Shown: in pieces, positions 50,291 through 59,354 of the stretch
Layout of the letters: every line of letters begins with the position of its first letter
Numbering within the stretch: position 1 is the first letter of the stretch
Translations under genes and position numbers: made by a program
Assembly (NCBI RefSeq): GCF_008693385.1
Contig: NZ_CP044067.1
Coordinates: forward strand, 1 to 64,000
Reading direction: 5' to 3'
From: Cupriavidus pauculus
Lineage (GTDB): Bacteria > Pseudomonadota > Gammaproteobacteria > Burkholderiales > Burkholderiaceae
Length of the DNA stretch: 64,000 nucleotides
The notes under the pieces: generated by a model
Told to the model about the DNA's origin: nothing
Seen by the model: the letters and a program-made list of their open reading frames with translations, nothing else
The model's database searches: none

Positions 50291-51679
50291 TTGTCAGCCT
50301 CCTTGACGGAATCCGACGTCCAGCCTTCCACGGCACAGCCGAGTGCCAAGCCCTTTGCCACCCCGCGCGCGCAGGCGCCCGTGCCCGATCCACTGCCCGA
50401 TCCCCTGCGCGCGCGCATTATCGACGCCGTGGAGCGCGGCTTCGGCGCGCAGACCGAAATGCTGCGCCAGCTCGTGCGCATCCCGTCGCAGCGGGGCGCC
50501 GAATCGGCGGCGCAGGACTTTATGGCGGCGGCCTATCGGCAGCGCGGCTATGCGGTGGACCACTGGCGCATCGATATCGACGCCATCCGCCATCTGCCGG
50601 GCTTTTCGCCGGTGGCGGTGTCCTATGACAACGCCTACAACGTGGTCGGCACGCATCGCGGCCGCACGCAGGCGGGCCGCTCGCTGATCATCAATGGCCA
50701 TATCGATGTCGTGCCGGTCGGCCCGCTCGACAAGTGGACCATGGACCCGTATGGCGGCGATATCCACGACGGCTGGCTATATGGCCGCGGTGCCGGCGAT
50801 ATGAAAGCCGGATTGCTGGCCGGTGTGGCGGCGCTCGATGCGCTGCGCGCGGCGGGGCTGCAGCCGGCGGGCACCGTGCATCTGCAATCGGTGGTCGAAG
50901 AAGAATGCACGGGCAATGGCGCGCTGGCCTGCCTCGCGCGCGGCTATCGTGCCGATGCGGCATTTATCCTTGAGCCGTTCGAGCCCAAGCTCATGCGTGC
51001 GCAGGTGGGGCCGATGTGGTTCCAGGTGCAGGTCGAAGGGGATCCCCAGCACGCGTCGGCATTTGCGGGCGCGGGCGCCAATGCGATCGAGAAGGCGATC
51101 TTCCTGATCGGCGAGCTCAAGCAGCTGGAAGTCGAGTGGAACGCGCGCAAGGCGCAGACGCGTTACTACTGCAATCATCCGCATCCGATCAACTTCAACC
51201 TCGGCAAGATTGCGGGCGGCGACTGGGGATCGAGCGTGCCCGCATGGTGCCACTTCGATATGCGCGTGGCCGTGTATCCGGGGCAGAGCCTGGCCGACGC
51301 GCGCGCGGAAATCGAGGCATTCATTGCCGCCGCAGCCGCCAAAGACGCGTTCCTGGCCAGGCATCCGCCGCGCATCGTGTACCACGGCTTTATGGCCGAG
51401 GGCTATGCGCTCGAGGATGCCGAGGATGCGGAAGCCGTGCTGCGGTCGAGCCACGAGCGCGTCTTCGGCCGCGCGCTCGAGGAACATTCGACCTCGGCCG
51501 CGACCGATGCGCGGTTCTTCGGGCTTTATGCGGATACGCCAGCCATCGTGTATGGCCCGCTGTGCAAGATGCCGCACGGCTTCGACGAAGCGGTCGACCT
51601 CGACTCGCTGCGTCGCGTCACGCAGACGCTTGCGCTGTTTATCGCGGGGTGGTGTGGCGTGGAGCCGATCGAGGCTTGA
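50291..51679 (+). CDS. M20-family metallopeptidase (ArgE/DapE-like deacylase)
   Basis: This 462-residue di-zinc amidohydrolase shows the metal motif LIINGHIDVVPVG and WLYGRGAGDMKAGLLAG, with the catalytic Glu pair in SVVEEECTGNGAL. The dimerisation domain lies in the middle and the last His ligand in LCKMPHGFDEAVDLD. TTG 50291 is chosen because GGAG lies seven bases upstream. It probably deacylates an N-acyl amino acid imported by the preceding transporter; substrate unknown. Confidence 0.88.
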   Translation: MSASLTESDVQPSTAQPSAKPFATPRAQAPVPDPLPDPLRARIIDAVERGFGAQTEMLRQLVRIPSQRGAESAAQDFMAAAYRQRGYAVDHWRIDIDAIRHLPGFSPVAVSYDNAYNVVGTHRGRTQAGRSLIINGHIDVVPVGPLDKWTMDPYGGDIHDGWLYGRGAGDMKAGLLAGVAALDALRAAGLQPAGTVHLQSVVEEECTGNGALACLARGYRADAAFILEPFEPKLMRAQVGPMWFQVQVEGDPQHASAFAGAGANAIEKAIFLIGELKQLEVEWNARKAQTRYYCNHPHPINFNLGKIAGGDWGSSVPAWCHFDMRVAVYPGQSLADARAEIEAFIAAAAAKDAFLARHPPRIVYHGFMAEGYALEDAEDAEAVLRSSHERVFGRALEEHSTSAATDARFFGLYADTPAIVYGPLCKMPHGFDEAVDLDSLRRVTQTLALFIAGWCGVEPIEA

Positions 51680-51691
51680 CGGATCACTGGA

Positions 51692-52954
51692 CTACAGCAC
51701 GCCCTGTTCGCGCAGGGCGGCGATCTCCGCCTCGCCAAGGTTCAGGCATTCGCGTAGCACCTCGTCCGTGTGCTGTCCCAGTGCGGGCGGCGCATGGCGT
51801 AATTGCGTCGGCGTGTCCGAAAACCGCAGCGGACTCGCGGCCGTGCGGATCCGATCGACGGGATCGTGCGCCGGACGCTCGCCCTCGCGATACCGGTGCT
51901 GCTCGACCGCCAGCCCGCGATGGCGCACATGTTCATCCGCAAAGGCCTGCCCGATATCGTTGATCGGCCCGCACGGTACGGCATTGGCCTCGAGCACGTC
52001 GATCCACGTGGCGGTGGTACGCGCGCGCGTGATCTCGCTCATCATCGGAATCAGCGTCTCGCGATGCGTGACGCGTGCCGAGTTCGTACGGTAGCGTTCG
52101 TCGCGCGCCCAGTCGGTGCCGGCCACCTCGCAGAAGCGCGCGAATTGCCCGTCATTGCCGATGGCCAGCAGCATGCGCCCGTCCTGCGTGGGAAAGTCCT
52201 GATAGGGCACGACACTCGGATGCGCATTGCCCTGACGCCGGGGCACGGAGCCCGAGTTCAGGTAACCGGCCCCCTGATTCGCCAGCACGGCCATGGCGAC
52301 ATCGAGCAGCGCGATATCGAGAGACTGGCCGCGGCCCGTATGGTGACGCGCCTCGAGCGCACCAAGAATCGCGGTGGTCGCGTACATGCCCGTAAACACA
52401 TCGATCACGGCCACACCGACGCGCATGGGCCCGGCACCGGGATCGCCATCGGCGTGGCCCGTGACGCTCATCAGCCCGCTCATCGCCTGCATCAGCAGGT
52501 CATAGCCAGGACGCGCGGCATACGGGCCGGTCTGGCCGAAACCCGTGATCGAGCAATAGATCAGTCTCGGGTTGAGCGCGCTCAGGGTCTCGTAGTCGAG
52601 TCCGTAGCGCGCCATGCCGCCGGTCTTGAAATTCTCGATGACCACATCGCTCTGGCTGGCGAGTTCACGGATCAGCCTCTGGCCCTCGGCCGTGGCCATA
52701 TCGACCGTGACCGAGCGCTTGTTCCGGTTGCAGGCAGCGAAATAGCTGGCCTGCGAACTGGGGCCGTCATCGCCCGAGAGATATGGCGGGCCCCAGCGCC
52801 GCGTATCGTCGCCCTCGCCGGGCTTCTCGATCTTGATGACATCGGCGCCCATGTCGGCAAGATTCTGCGTGCACCAGGGACCCGCCAGCACGCGCGACAG
52901 GTCGAGCACACGCACGTGGCTCAGGGCGCCGGTCTGCCGGGACGGGGCCGGCAT
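51692..52954 (-). CDS. CaiB/BaiF family CoA-transferase (family III)
   Basis: This 420-residue transferase moves CoA between carboxylic acids. Family markers are LDLSRVLAGPWCTQNLADMGADVIKIEKPGEGDDTRRWGPP, the catalytic Asp in RPGYDLLMQAMSGLMSVTG and VGVAVIDVFTGMYA. Its ATG overlaps the stop of the upstream SDR gene by one base. It is the last gene of the SDR, DUF35 and thiolase-like operon running from 55527 downward. Confidence 0.9.
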   Translation of the reverse strand: MPAPSRQTGALSHVRVLDLSRVLAGPWCTQNLADMGADVIKIEKPGEGDDTRRWGPPYLSGDDGPSSQASYFAACNRNKRSVTVDMATAEGQRLIRELASQSDVVIENFKTGGMARYGLDYETLSALNPRLIYCSITGFGQTGPYAARPGYDLLMQAMSGLMSVTGHADGDPGAGPMRVGVAVIDVFTGMYATTAILGALEARHHTGRGQSLDIALLDVAMAVLANQGAGYLNSGSVPRRQGNAHPSVVPYQDFPTQDGRMLLAIGNDGQFARFCEVAGTDWARDERYRTNSARVTHRETLIPMMSEITRARTTATWIDVLEANAVPCGPINDIGQAFADEHVRHRGLAVEQHRYREGERPAHDPVDRIRTAASPLRFSDTPTQLRHAPPALGQHTDEVLRECLNLGEAEIAALREQGVL

Positions 52955-53868
52955 CAAACCGGATCCCAGCAGAACACATCGGCCGAACGATCCATCGGCA
53001 CGAACGAGGCACGCAATGCCGGCATGCCATGGTCGGCAATAAACTCCGGCGTCCAGCCTTCGCCCCGATGCACCGAGCGCAGGGGCCGCGGCTGGCTCAT
53101 GACGAAGATCTCGTTGTTGCGCACGGCAAAGACCTGCGCATTGACGTCGGCGGCGGCATCCGACAGCAGATAGACGGCCAGCGGCGCGATCTTGGCCGGC
53201 GTCATCTGCTGGATCTTGGCCACGCGCGCCTGCTGCTCCGGCGTGTCCGTGGGAATCGAGCCGATCATGCGGCTCCACGCAAACGGCGCGATGCAGTTCG
53301 AACGCACATTGAACTTCTGCATATCGAGCGCGATGCTCTTCGACAACGCGACGAGCCCGAGCTTGGCCGCGCTGTAGTTGGCCTGCCCGAGGTTGCCGAT
53401 GAGCCCCGAGGTCGACGTCATATGCACGAACGCGCCGGACTCCTGCTCCTTGAAGTGGGGCGCGGCCGCGCGGCTCATGTAGTAGCTGCCATACAGATGC
53501 ACCTGAATGACGGCGTCCCACTCGTCGTTGCCCATCTTGTGGAAGAAGCGGTCGCGCAGAATGCCCGCGTTGTTGACCACGCCATCGATGCGGCCAAAGC
53601 TGTCGAGCGCGCATTCGATGATGCGCGCCGCGCTGTTGGCGGTCGCCACACTGTCCGTACTGACCGCGGCGCGGCCGCCGGCCTCGCGGATTTCACGCGC
53701 AACGGCTTCGGCCGGGCCCATGTCGTGACCTTCGCCGCTGGTCGAGGTGCCGAGGTCGTTGACGACGACATTCGCGCCCGCCGCGGCCATCGCCAGTGCC
53801 ATATCGCGGCCGATCCCGCCACCGGCACCGGTTACCACCACCACCTTGCCTTCCATCATCTGCGCCAT
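52954..53868 (-). CDS. Short-chain dehydrogenase, hydroxyacyl-CoA dehydrogenase-like
   Basis: This 304-residue SDR has cofactor motif VTGAGGGIGRDMALAMAAAGANVVVNDLG, NNAG (VVNNAGILRDRFF) and the catalytic YSAAK (ANYSAAKLGLVALSKS). The long sequence and RDRFFHKM-type segment resemble 17-beta-HSD4 and FabG-like beta-oxidation enzymes. It is likely the 3-hydroxyacyl-CoA dehydrogenase step of the operon's pathway. Confidence 0.9.
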   Translation of the reverse strand: MAQMMEGKVVVVTGAGGGIGRDMALAMAAAGANVVVNDLGTSTSGEGHDMGPAEAVAREIREAGGRAAVSTDSVATANSAARIIECALDSFGRIDGVVNNAGILRDRFFHKMGNDEWDAVIQVHLYGSYYMSRAAAPHFKEQESGAFVHMTSTSGLIGNLGQANYSAAKLGLVALSKSIALDMQKFNVRSNCIAPFAWSRMIGSIPTDTPEQQARVAKIQQMTPAKIAPLAVYLLSDAAADVNAQVFAVRNNEIFVMSQPRPLRSVHRGEGWTPEFIADHGMPALRASFVPMDRSADVFCWDPV

Positions 53869-53912
53869 GCTTGTCTCCTTGTCTCGTTGTCGGGTGCCTG
53901 GGGCTCGGCGTT

Positions 53913-54311
53913 TCAGGCCGGGGCGAACACCGGCACGGGCGGGCCGCCCTCGGTCTCGGCGAAGCGCACGCGGACGCGCTGGCCGATCCTTACGCTGTCG
54001 AGGTCCGTATCGACGATATGGGTCATCATCGTCACGCCTTCATCGAGGCGGACATAGGCGATGCAGTACGGTTGCGGGCCGGCACGGCGCGTGATGCTGT
54101 ACGAGTAGATGTCACCGAGGCCGGAGGCCGTCTTCCATTCGGTATCGCCGAGGCAGAACGGGCAGAGCGCGCGCGGGTACCAGTGCGGCTTGCCGCAGGC
54201 CTTGCAGTGGCGCACGAGCAGCTGGCCTTCGCGTGCTGCCTGCCAGAACGCCTTGTTGTCGGGCAGTTCGTCGGGGGCCGCGTGGGCCATGGGAACGTAG
54301 GGCGTCGTCAT
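53913..54311 (-). CDS. DUF35 zinc-ribbon/OB-fold protein (thiolase partner)
   Basis: This 132-residue protein has a rubredoxin-like zinc ribbon (HCKACGKPHWYPRALCPFC, four Cys) followed by an OB-fold (GDIYSYSITRR and PYCIAYVRLDEGVTMMTHIV). Such proteins form complexes with SCP2-type thiolases or retro-aldolases (ChsH2-Ltp2). It is directly downstream of the thiolase-like gene. GTG at 54338 overlapping the thiolase stop is an alternative start. Confidence 0.88.
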   Translation of the reverse strand: MTTPYVPMAHAAPDELPDNKAFWQAAREGQLLVRHCKACGKPHWYPRALCPFCLGDTEWKTASGLGDIYSYSITRRAGPQPYCIAYVRLDEGVTMMTHIVDTDLDSVRIGQRVRVRFAETEGGPPVPVFAPA

Positions 54312-54330
54312 GTGGGATCGGTGACCTTGG

Positions 54331-55527
54331 TTATTCACGTTCGAGAATCAGCGTGGCGGAGCCATGGCGCGACCCCATGTAGCCGCCCGTGCCCTGCACG
54401 AGGGCCAGATCGCAGTTCGGTACCTGCACGGCGGCGTGGGCCTCGCCACGCAACTGGCGCACGGCCTCGATGACCTTGGTAATGCCGCCGCGATTGGCCG
54501 GATGGTTGTTGCACAGGCCGCCGCCGTCCGTATTGAACGGCAGCTTGCCGACGCCGGAGATCAGGTTGCCGTCCATCACGAACCTGCCGCCTTCGCCCTT
54601 GGCGCAGAAGCCGAGGTCCTCGAGCTGCATCAGGACCGTGATCGTAAAGCTGTCGTAGATCGAGGCGTACTTGATATCGGCGGGCCTGACGCCGGCTTCC
54701 TCGAACGCCGCCGCGCCGGACACACGGGCGGCGGACCACGACAGGTCCACCTCGCCGCCGAGCTGGCCCTTGACATGCTCGCCCGCGCCGATCACGCGAA
54801 TCCTCGGGCGATGGAGCCTGCGGGCAATCTCGGGGCGCGCGACAATGAGCGCGCCGCCCCCGTCGGACACCACACAGCAGTCCAGGCGGTGCAGCGGATC
54901 GGAGATCATCGGCGAGTTCAGCACGTCCTCGACCGTCACCACCTCGCGCAGCATCGCGTTGGGGTTGTGCTGCGCATGCTGCGATGCGGCGACCTTGATC
55001 CATGCGAGCTGCTCGGATGTGGTGCCGTATTCGTACATATGGCGTTGCGCGACCATGGCATACAGGTTCACGGTCACGGGGTTGTAGGGCGCCTCGAACG
55101 GCTGGTCGGGTAGATTGGCCCCCCAGTTGCGCGCCTGCGTGCCGCTCGAGCCCTCCGAACGCGGACGCCCGGCCAGCGTGATCAGCGCCACGTTGCACTT
55201 GCCCGCGGCAATGGCCTGCGCGGCGTGCGAGACATGGGCGATATACGACGAGCCGCCCATTTCGGTGGAATCGACATGGCGCGCGCGGATGCCGAGGTAG
55301 TCGACCATATTGACCATGCCGAGGCCCGGCGCGTCGCCGGCGCAGAAATAGCCATCGACGTCGGCGAGGGTCAGGCCCGCGTCCTCGAGCGCGCCTCGCG
55401 CGCATTCGGCGTGAAGCTGGGGCACGGTCTTGTCCGGGGCCTTGCGTGTGGGGTGCTCGTAGGCACCCACAATATAAGCACTCGCTTTAGAAGCACTTGC
55501 TTTGGAAACACCTTCGTGACGGGTCAT
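54331..55527 (-). CDS. SCP2-type thiolase-like protein without the nucleophilic Cys
   Basis: This 398-residue thiolase-fold protein has the SCP2-branch pattern TEMGGSSYIAHVSHAAQAIAAGKCNVALI, where degradative thiolases carry a catalytic Cys. It also has GGGLCNNHPANRGG and QGTGGYMGSRHG at the C-terminus. Lack of the Cys and the adjacent DUF35 gene fit the Ltp2/ChsH2 retro-aldolase pairs rather than thiolysis. The N-terminus carries a SKASA duplication encoded by a 15-bp repeat. Confidence 0.85.
   Translation of the reverse strand: MTRHEGVSKASASKASAYIVGAYEHPTRKAPDKTVPQLHAECARGALEDAGLTLADVDGYFCAGDAPGLGMVNMVDYLGIRARHVDSTEMGGSSYIAHVSHAAQAIAAGKCNVALITLAGRPRSEGSSGTQARNWGANLPDQPFEAPYNPVTVNLYAMVAQRHMYEYGTTSEQLAWIKVAASQHAQHNPNAMLREVVTVEDVLNSPMISDPLHRLDCCVVSDGGGALIVARPEIARRLHRPRIRVIGAGEHVKGQLGGEVDLSWSAARVSGAAAFEEAGVRPADIKYASIYDSFTITVLMQLEDLGFCAKGEGGRFVMDGNLISGVGKLPFNTDGGGLCNNHPANRGGITKVIEAVRQLRGEAHAAVQVPNCDLALVQGTGGYMGSRHGSATLILERE
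55476..55505 (-). repeat. 15-bp direct repeat in the thiolase-like N-terminus
   Basis: AAGCACTCGCTTTAG and AAGCACTTGCTTTGG (plus-strand reading) lie end to end with two mismatches. They encode the duplicated SKASA near the N-terminus. Confidence 0.8.
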
Positions 55528-55764
55528 CGATGCTGGCCTGATGTTCGAGGGAATGTGGCCATTCTAGAAGCGTGGCGCCCTCGCTGGTTCAGGTTTCCGG
55601 AATCCGCCCTTCATGAACGTGAAATCGGCGCCCGGACAGGGCGGCCCGGCGATTTCAAGTCTTCGAAGCCCGGCCTTGCCATTTACGAATGGCGTGACGC
55701 GGCCTTTGCGTCCATGCTGCGCGGAACACTCATTTCCGCCCGGCTATCTGCCCCGAAACGCCCT

Positions 55765-57273
55765 GTGACCACGCGAATCCATCATCTGCTCGACCACTGG
55801 CTCGCGCATGCGCCCGACCAGCCGTTTATCCACCTGCCGGACGGCCGCAGCCTGAGCTTCGCCGACCTCGACGCGCTCGCGCGCGTGGCGGAGACGGAAC
55901 TGCGCGCGAACCGCGTGCGCCCCGGCGACCGCGTGATGGTCGTCGCCGAGAACTGCCCCGAGCACGCCGCGCTGATCCTTGCATGTAGCCGCGTCGGCGC
56001 ATGGTCGTGCGGCGTCAACGCCCGCATGGCGCCCGGCGAGGTCGATGCCTTCGTGACCCGTGCCGACGCCCGGATCGTGTATTTCACGGCCGATGCCTCG
56101 ACCGCCGCGGCCGCGCATGCCCGGCGGTTCGATGCCGTGCCGTCGGCGTTGCCGGGCCTTTCGCGGGGTGCCGTCCGCGAGGACGCGGTGCCCGAGGACG
56201 CACCGCTGCGTGACCAGGTCGCGTCGCTGATCTTCACGTCGGGCACGACCGGCCTGCCCAAGGGCGTGATGCTCACGCACGACGCGCTGATCCACTTTGC
56301 GCGGGTCACACAGGCCGCGCGCGCGCTCGATGCCCGCGACCGGATCTACGCCTTCGTGCCGATGACGCATATCTTCGGACTTGGCACGGTGCTGCTGAGC
56401 TCGCTGCTGGCGGGCGCGCAACTGGTCATGCGCCCGCAGTTCGATCCCGACGACCTGCTGCACGCGCTCGCGCACCATGGCATTTCGCAGCTGCAGGGGC
56501 CGCCGACGCTGTTCTCGCGCCTGCTCACGCATTTGCAGGCGCGCGGCATCGCGCAGCCGGAGGCGCCGGCGCTGCGCTATCTCTATACCGGGGCCGGGCC
56601 GCTCGATCTCTCGCTCAAGCAGCGCGTGGAGGCGACGTTCGGCCTCGCGCTCCATCATGGCTACGGCTTGTCCGAATACGCGGGCTCGGTGCATGTGACG
56701 CGGCTGGGCGAGCACCGGTCCGATACCAGCGCGGGCTATGCGGTGTCCGAGGCCGAAGTCTGCGTGGTCGATCCGCGGACGGGCCGGCCGATGCCCGTTG
56801 GGGAGCGCGGCGAACTCTGGCTGCGGGGCAGGGGACTGATGCCTGGTTACTTCCGCGACGCCGCGGCGACGCTTGCCGTGATGCGCGAGGGGGGCTGGTA
56901 TGCGAGCGGCGACCTCGGCGAGATGCATGCGGACGGGGCGCTGTTCGTGGTCGGCCGGCTCAAGGAGATGATCATCCGGTCCGGATTCAACGTTTATCCG
57001 GCCGAAATCGAGAACGCGATCAACACGCATCCGAGCATCCAGCGCTCGGCCGTGGTGGGGCGGCCCGAACGCGATGGCAACGAAGAGATCGTCGCGTTCG
57101 TGGAACTGCGGCCCGGCGCGCTGCTGGAGGTGTCGGCGCTGCAGCATCACCTGCGCGACCGGCTCGCGCCCTACAAACGGCCGGCGCGGATCGTGGCGCT
57201 GGCGGAACTGCCTACCAATCCCAACGGCAAGATTCTCAAACGCGTACTGCAGGAGCAGGCCGGGGCGATGTAG
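55765..57273 (+). CDS. AMP-forming acyl-CoA synthetase (ANL superfamily) 1
   Basis: This 502-residue ligase activates a carboxylic acid to its CoA thioester through an acyl-adenylate. Visible motifs are LIFTSGTTGLPKGVMLTH (P-loop), YTGAGPLD, HHGYGLSEYAG, YASGDLGEMH and the terminal catalytic Lys in NPNGKILKR. GTG 55765 is chosen because the family N-terminus starts there; ATG 55714 is possible and neither has a good ribosome site. It is divergent from the thiolase-like operon and upstream of a Bug receptor. Confidence 0.88.
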   Translation: MTTRIHHLLDHWLAHAPDQPFIHLPDGRSLSFADLDALARVAETELRANRVRPGDRVMVVAENCPEHAALILACSRVGAWSCGVNARMAPGEVDAFVTRADARIVYFTADASTAAAAHARRFDAVPSALPGLSRGAVREDAVPEDAPLRDQVASLIFTSGTTGLPKGVMLTHDALIHFARVTQAARALDARDRIYAFVPMTHIFGLGTVLLSSLLAGAQLVMRPQFDPDDLLHALAHHGISQLQGPPTLFSRLLTHLQARGIAQPEAPALRYLYTGAGPLDLSLKQRVEATFGLALHHGYGLSEYAGSVHVTRLGEHRSDTSAGYAVSEAEVCVVDPRTGRPMPVGERGELWLRGRGLMPGYFRDAAATLAVMREGGWYASGDLGEMHADGALFVVGRLKEMIIRSGFNVYPAEIENAINTHPSIQRSAVVGRPERDGNEEIVAFVELRPGALLEVSALQHHLRDRLAPYKRPARIVALAELPTNPNGKILKRVLQEQAGAM

Positions 57274-57327
57274 ACGAGACGTTCAACCCTGAAATCCAAA
57301 AAACATAAGACACAAGGAGACGCTGCA

Positions 57328-58329
57328 ATGGAAACCCTCGATACGTTCACGATGCGAAGGCGGCTATTGGCCGCCGGCCTGCTCGGCATGGCCGCCAATC
57401 CGTTTACCGCGCTGTCCGCGCTGGCCGCCGACCCGTGGCCAGCCAAGCCCGTCAAGATGATCGTGCCGTTTCCGGCGGGCGGCCCGGTGGACAGCACCGC
57501 GCGTATCGTCGGCCAGCGGCTCGGCGAGATCTGGAAGACATCGGTCGTGATCGACAATCGCGCGGGCGCGGGCGGCACCATCGGCGCGGCCATCGCGGCG
57601 AAGGAAGCGCCGGATGGCTATGGCCTCTTCGTCGGCTCGATCCATCATGCGGTCAACGTGACGCTGATGGGCAATCTGCCGTATGACATCGAGCGCGACT
57701 TTGCGCCAATCAGCTTCGCGGCACTGTTCCCGGTATTCGTCTGCGCGCACCCGTCGGTGCCCGCGAACAATATCCGCGAGCTGATCGCCTATGCGAAGAA
57801 GAGCGACAAGCCGCTGGCCTATGGTTCCTCGGGCAACGGCGGCGGCACGCATCTGGCCGGCGAACTGTTCAATATGGAGGCCGGGACCAAACTGCAGCAT
57901 ATTCCGTACAAGGGCAGCGGCCCGGCGATGAACGATCTGCTCGGCGGCCAGGTGCAGCTGATGTTCAGCGATGCGCCGACCGCGCTGCAGCATATCAAGT
58001 CCGGCCGTATCAAGGTGCTCGGCGTGGCGAGCCGTCAGCGCTCGGGCATGCTGCCGGACGTGCCGACGGTGGCAGAATCGGGGCTGCCCGGATACGAGGC
58101 TTACTCGTGGGCCGCGCTGTTTGCACCGGCCAGCACACCGAAACCGATCCTCGACAAGATCAATGCGGACTTCAATGTCGCGGTCAACGATCCGGCCGTG
58201 CGCCAGCGCCTGCTGCAGGCTGGTGCCGAAGCCGACCCGGGCACGCAGGAGCAGATGCGCCAGCGTCTGCATGCCGAGATCGAGAAATGGCGCAAGGTGA
58301 TCAAGACCGCGGGCATTACCGCCGGCTAG
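57328..58329 (+). CDS. Bug/TctC-family periplasmic receptor 3
   Basis: This 333-residue receptor has a twin-Arg-like N-terminus (TMRRRLLAAGLLGMAANP) and a signal ending near ALAA. Bug motifs are WPAKPVKMIVPFPAGGPVDSTAR, VIDNRAGAGGTIGAA, GTHLAGELFNMEAG, IPYKGSGPAMNDLLGG and LPDVPTVAESGLPGYEAY. It follows the acyl-CoA ligase by 54 bases, so it may bind the carboxylate that the ligase activates. Its stop codon interlocks with the convergent hydratase gene (shared CTAG). Confidence 0.9.
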   Translation: METLDTFTMRRRLLAAGLLGMAANPFTALSALAADPWPAKPVKMIVPFPAGGPVDSTARIVGQRLGEIWKTSVVIDNRAGAGGTIGAAIAAKEAPDGYGLFVGSIHHAVNVTLMGNLPYDIERDFAPISFAALFPVFVCAHPSVPANNIRELIAYAKKSDKPLAYGSSGNGGGTHLAGELFNMEAGTKLQHIPYKGSGPAMNDLLGGQVQLMFSDAPTALQHIKSGRIKVLGVASRQRSGMLPDVPTVAESGLPGYEAYSWAALFAPASTPKPILDKINADFNVAVNDPAVRQRLLQAGAEADPGTQEQMRQRLHAEIEKWRKVIKTAGITAG

Positions 58330-59168
58330 GGGGCCACAGGCGCGGGCCATTGGAACAGCGGTGGCGCTTTCTCCTTGAAGCGCCGCACGGCCTCGCGGTG
58401 ATAGTCGGTGGTGAAGGCAATGCCCTGACCCAGTGACTCCAGTTCCAGCATCGCGCGCAGATCGCTGTCGAACGATTGCAGCATGGCGCGCTTGGCCAGG
58501 CCGAAGGCCGTCGGCGAGGCCCCGCCGAGCGCGCGTGCCAGGGCATCGGCGCGCGTGTGCAAGGCTTCCTGTGGCGAGATCTCGAGGACAACGCCCAGCC
58601 GCAGCGCCTCCTCGGCGCCGACCTCACGCGCGCTGAACACGAGTTCGCGCGCGCGGGCCATGCCGACGACGCGCGGCAGCGTGTATAGCGCACCGCAGTC
58701 CGGCACCAGTCCCACTTTCATAAATGGCATGCAGAACCGGGCGCGGGGAGAGGCGACGATAAAGTCGGCCAGCAGCGCGAGGCTGAAACCGGCGCCATAG
58801 GCCACGCCATCGACGGCCGCGACCACGGGGCGGTCGAGGTCTGCAAGCTGCGCGATCCAGCCATGCATATCGTCGAGCCGGTCGCGGCCGGCACCGGCGG
58901 CCGTGACATTCATGGAGCGGATATCGCCGCCGGCGCAGAAATCCGTGCCCGCGCCGCGCAGCACGACGGCACGGACGCCGCGATCGGCGCGGATACGGTA
59001 CACCGTTTCGCGTAATGCATCGCGCATGGCAACATCGAGTGCGTTCTTCTGCTGCGGACGGTTCAGCGTGAGGGTTGCCACGCCGTCGTCGATGGCCACC
59101 TGCAACGGTTCATGTTGATTGTGGTCTTGCTTGTGGTCGTGCGTCTGGTCTTGGTTTGCCTGTGCCAT
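58326..59168 (-). CDS. Enoyl-CoA hydratase/isomerase with a His/Gln/Asp-rich N-terminus
   Basis: This 280-residue crotonase-fold protein has the oxyanion-hole motif RGAGTDFCAGGDIRSM and VAAVDGVAYGAGFSLALLADF, and the C-terminal FKEKAPPLFQWP. The first 22 residues (MAQANQDQTHDHKQDHNQHE) are unusually rich in His, Gln and Asp, with short in-frame repeats. GGAAG precedes the start. It converges on Bug receptor 3, with the two stop codons sharing CTAG. Confidence 0.88.
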   Translation of the reverse strand: MAQANQDQTHDHKQDHNQHEPLQVAIDDGVATLTLNRPQQKNALDVAMRDALRETVYRIRADRGVRAVVLRGAGTDFCAGGDIRSMNVTAAGAGRDRLDDMHGWIAQLADLDRPVVAAVDGVAYGAGFSLALLADFIVASPRARFCMPFMKVGLVPDCGALYTLPRVVGMARARELVFSAREVGAEEALRLGVVLEISPQEALHTRADALARALGGASPTAFGLAKRAMLQSFDSDLRAMLELESLGQGIAFTTDYHREAVRRFKEKAPPLFQWPAPVAP

Positions 59169-59323
59169 GGGATGCTTCCGCCAGTGATCGGACGTACAGC
59201 TTGAACGAAGCCATCGGCCGGTGCAATTTGCATCTTTCGAGGCAGGCGTTTCATATAGGCGAAGATCGCACGCGATGCGGATTTCGGGTAATTGCGGGCA
59301 TCGATCGAGGGGGCTTTCGGGAG

Positions 59324-59338
59324 ATAATCGACGATTAT
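59324..59338. promoter_or_regulatory. LysR-type operator ATAATCG-A-CGATTAT
   Basis: This is a perfect 15-bp palindrome containing the LysR signature T-N11-A. It lies 16 bases before the LysR start and in the divergent region shared with the enoyl-CoA hydratase gene. Confidence 0.7.
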
Positions 59339-59354
59339 TCGGGAGACGACCGTC

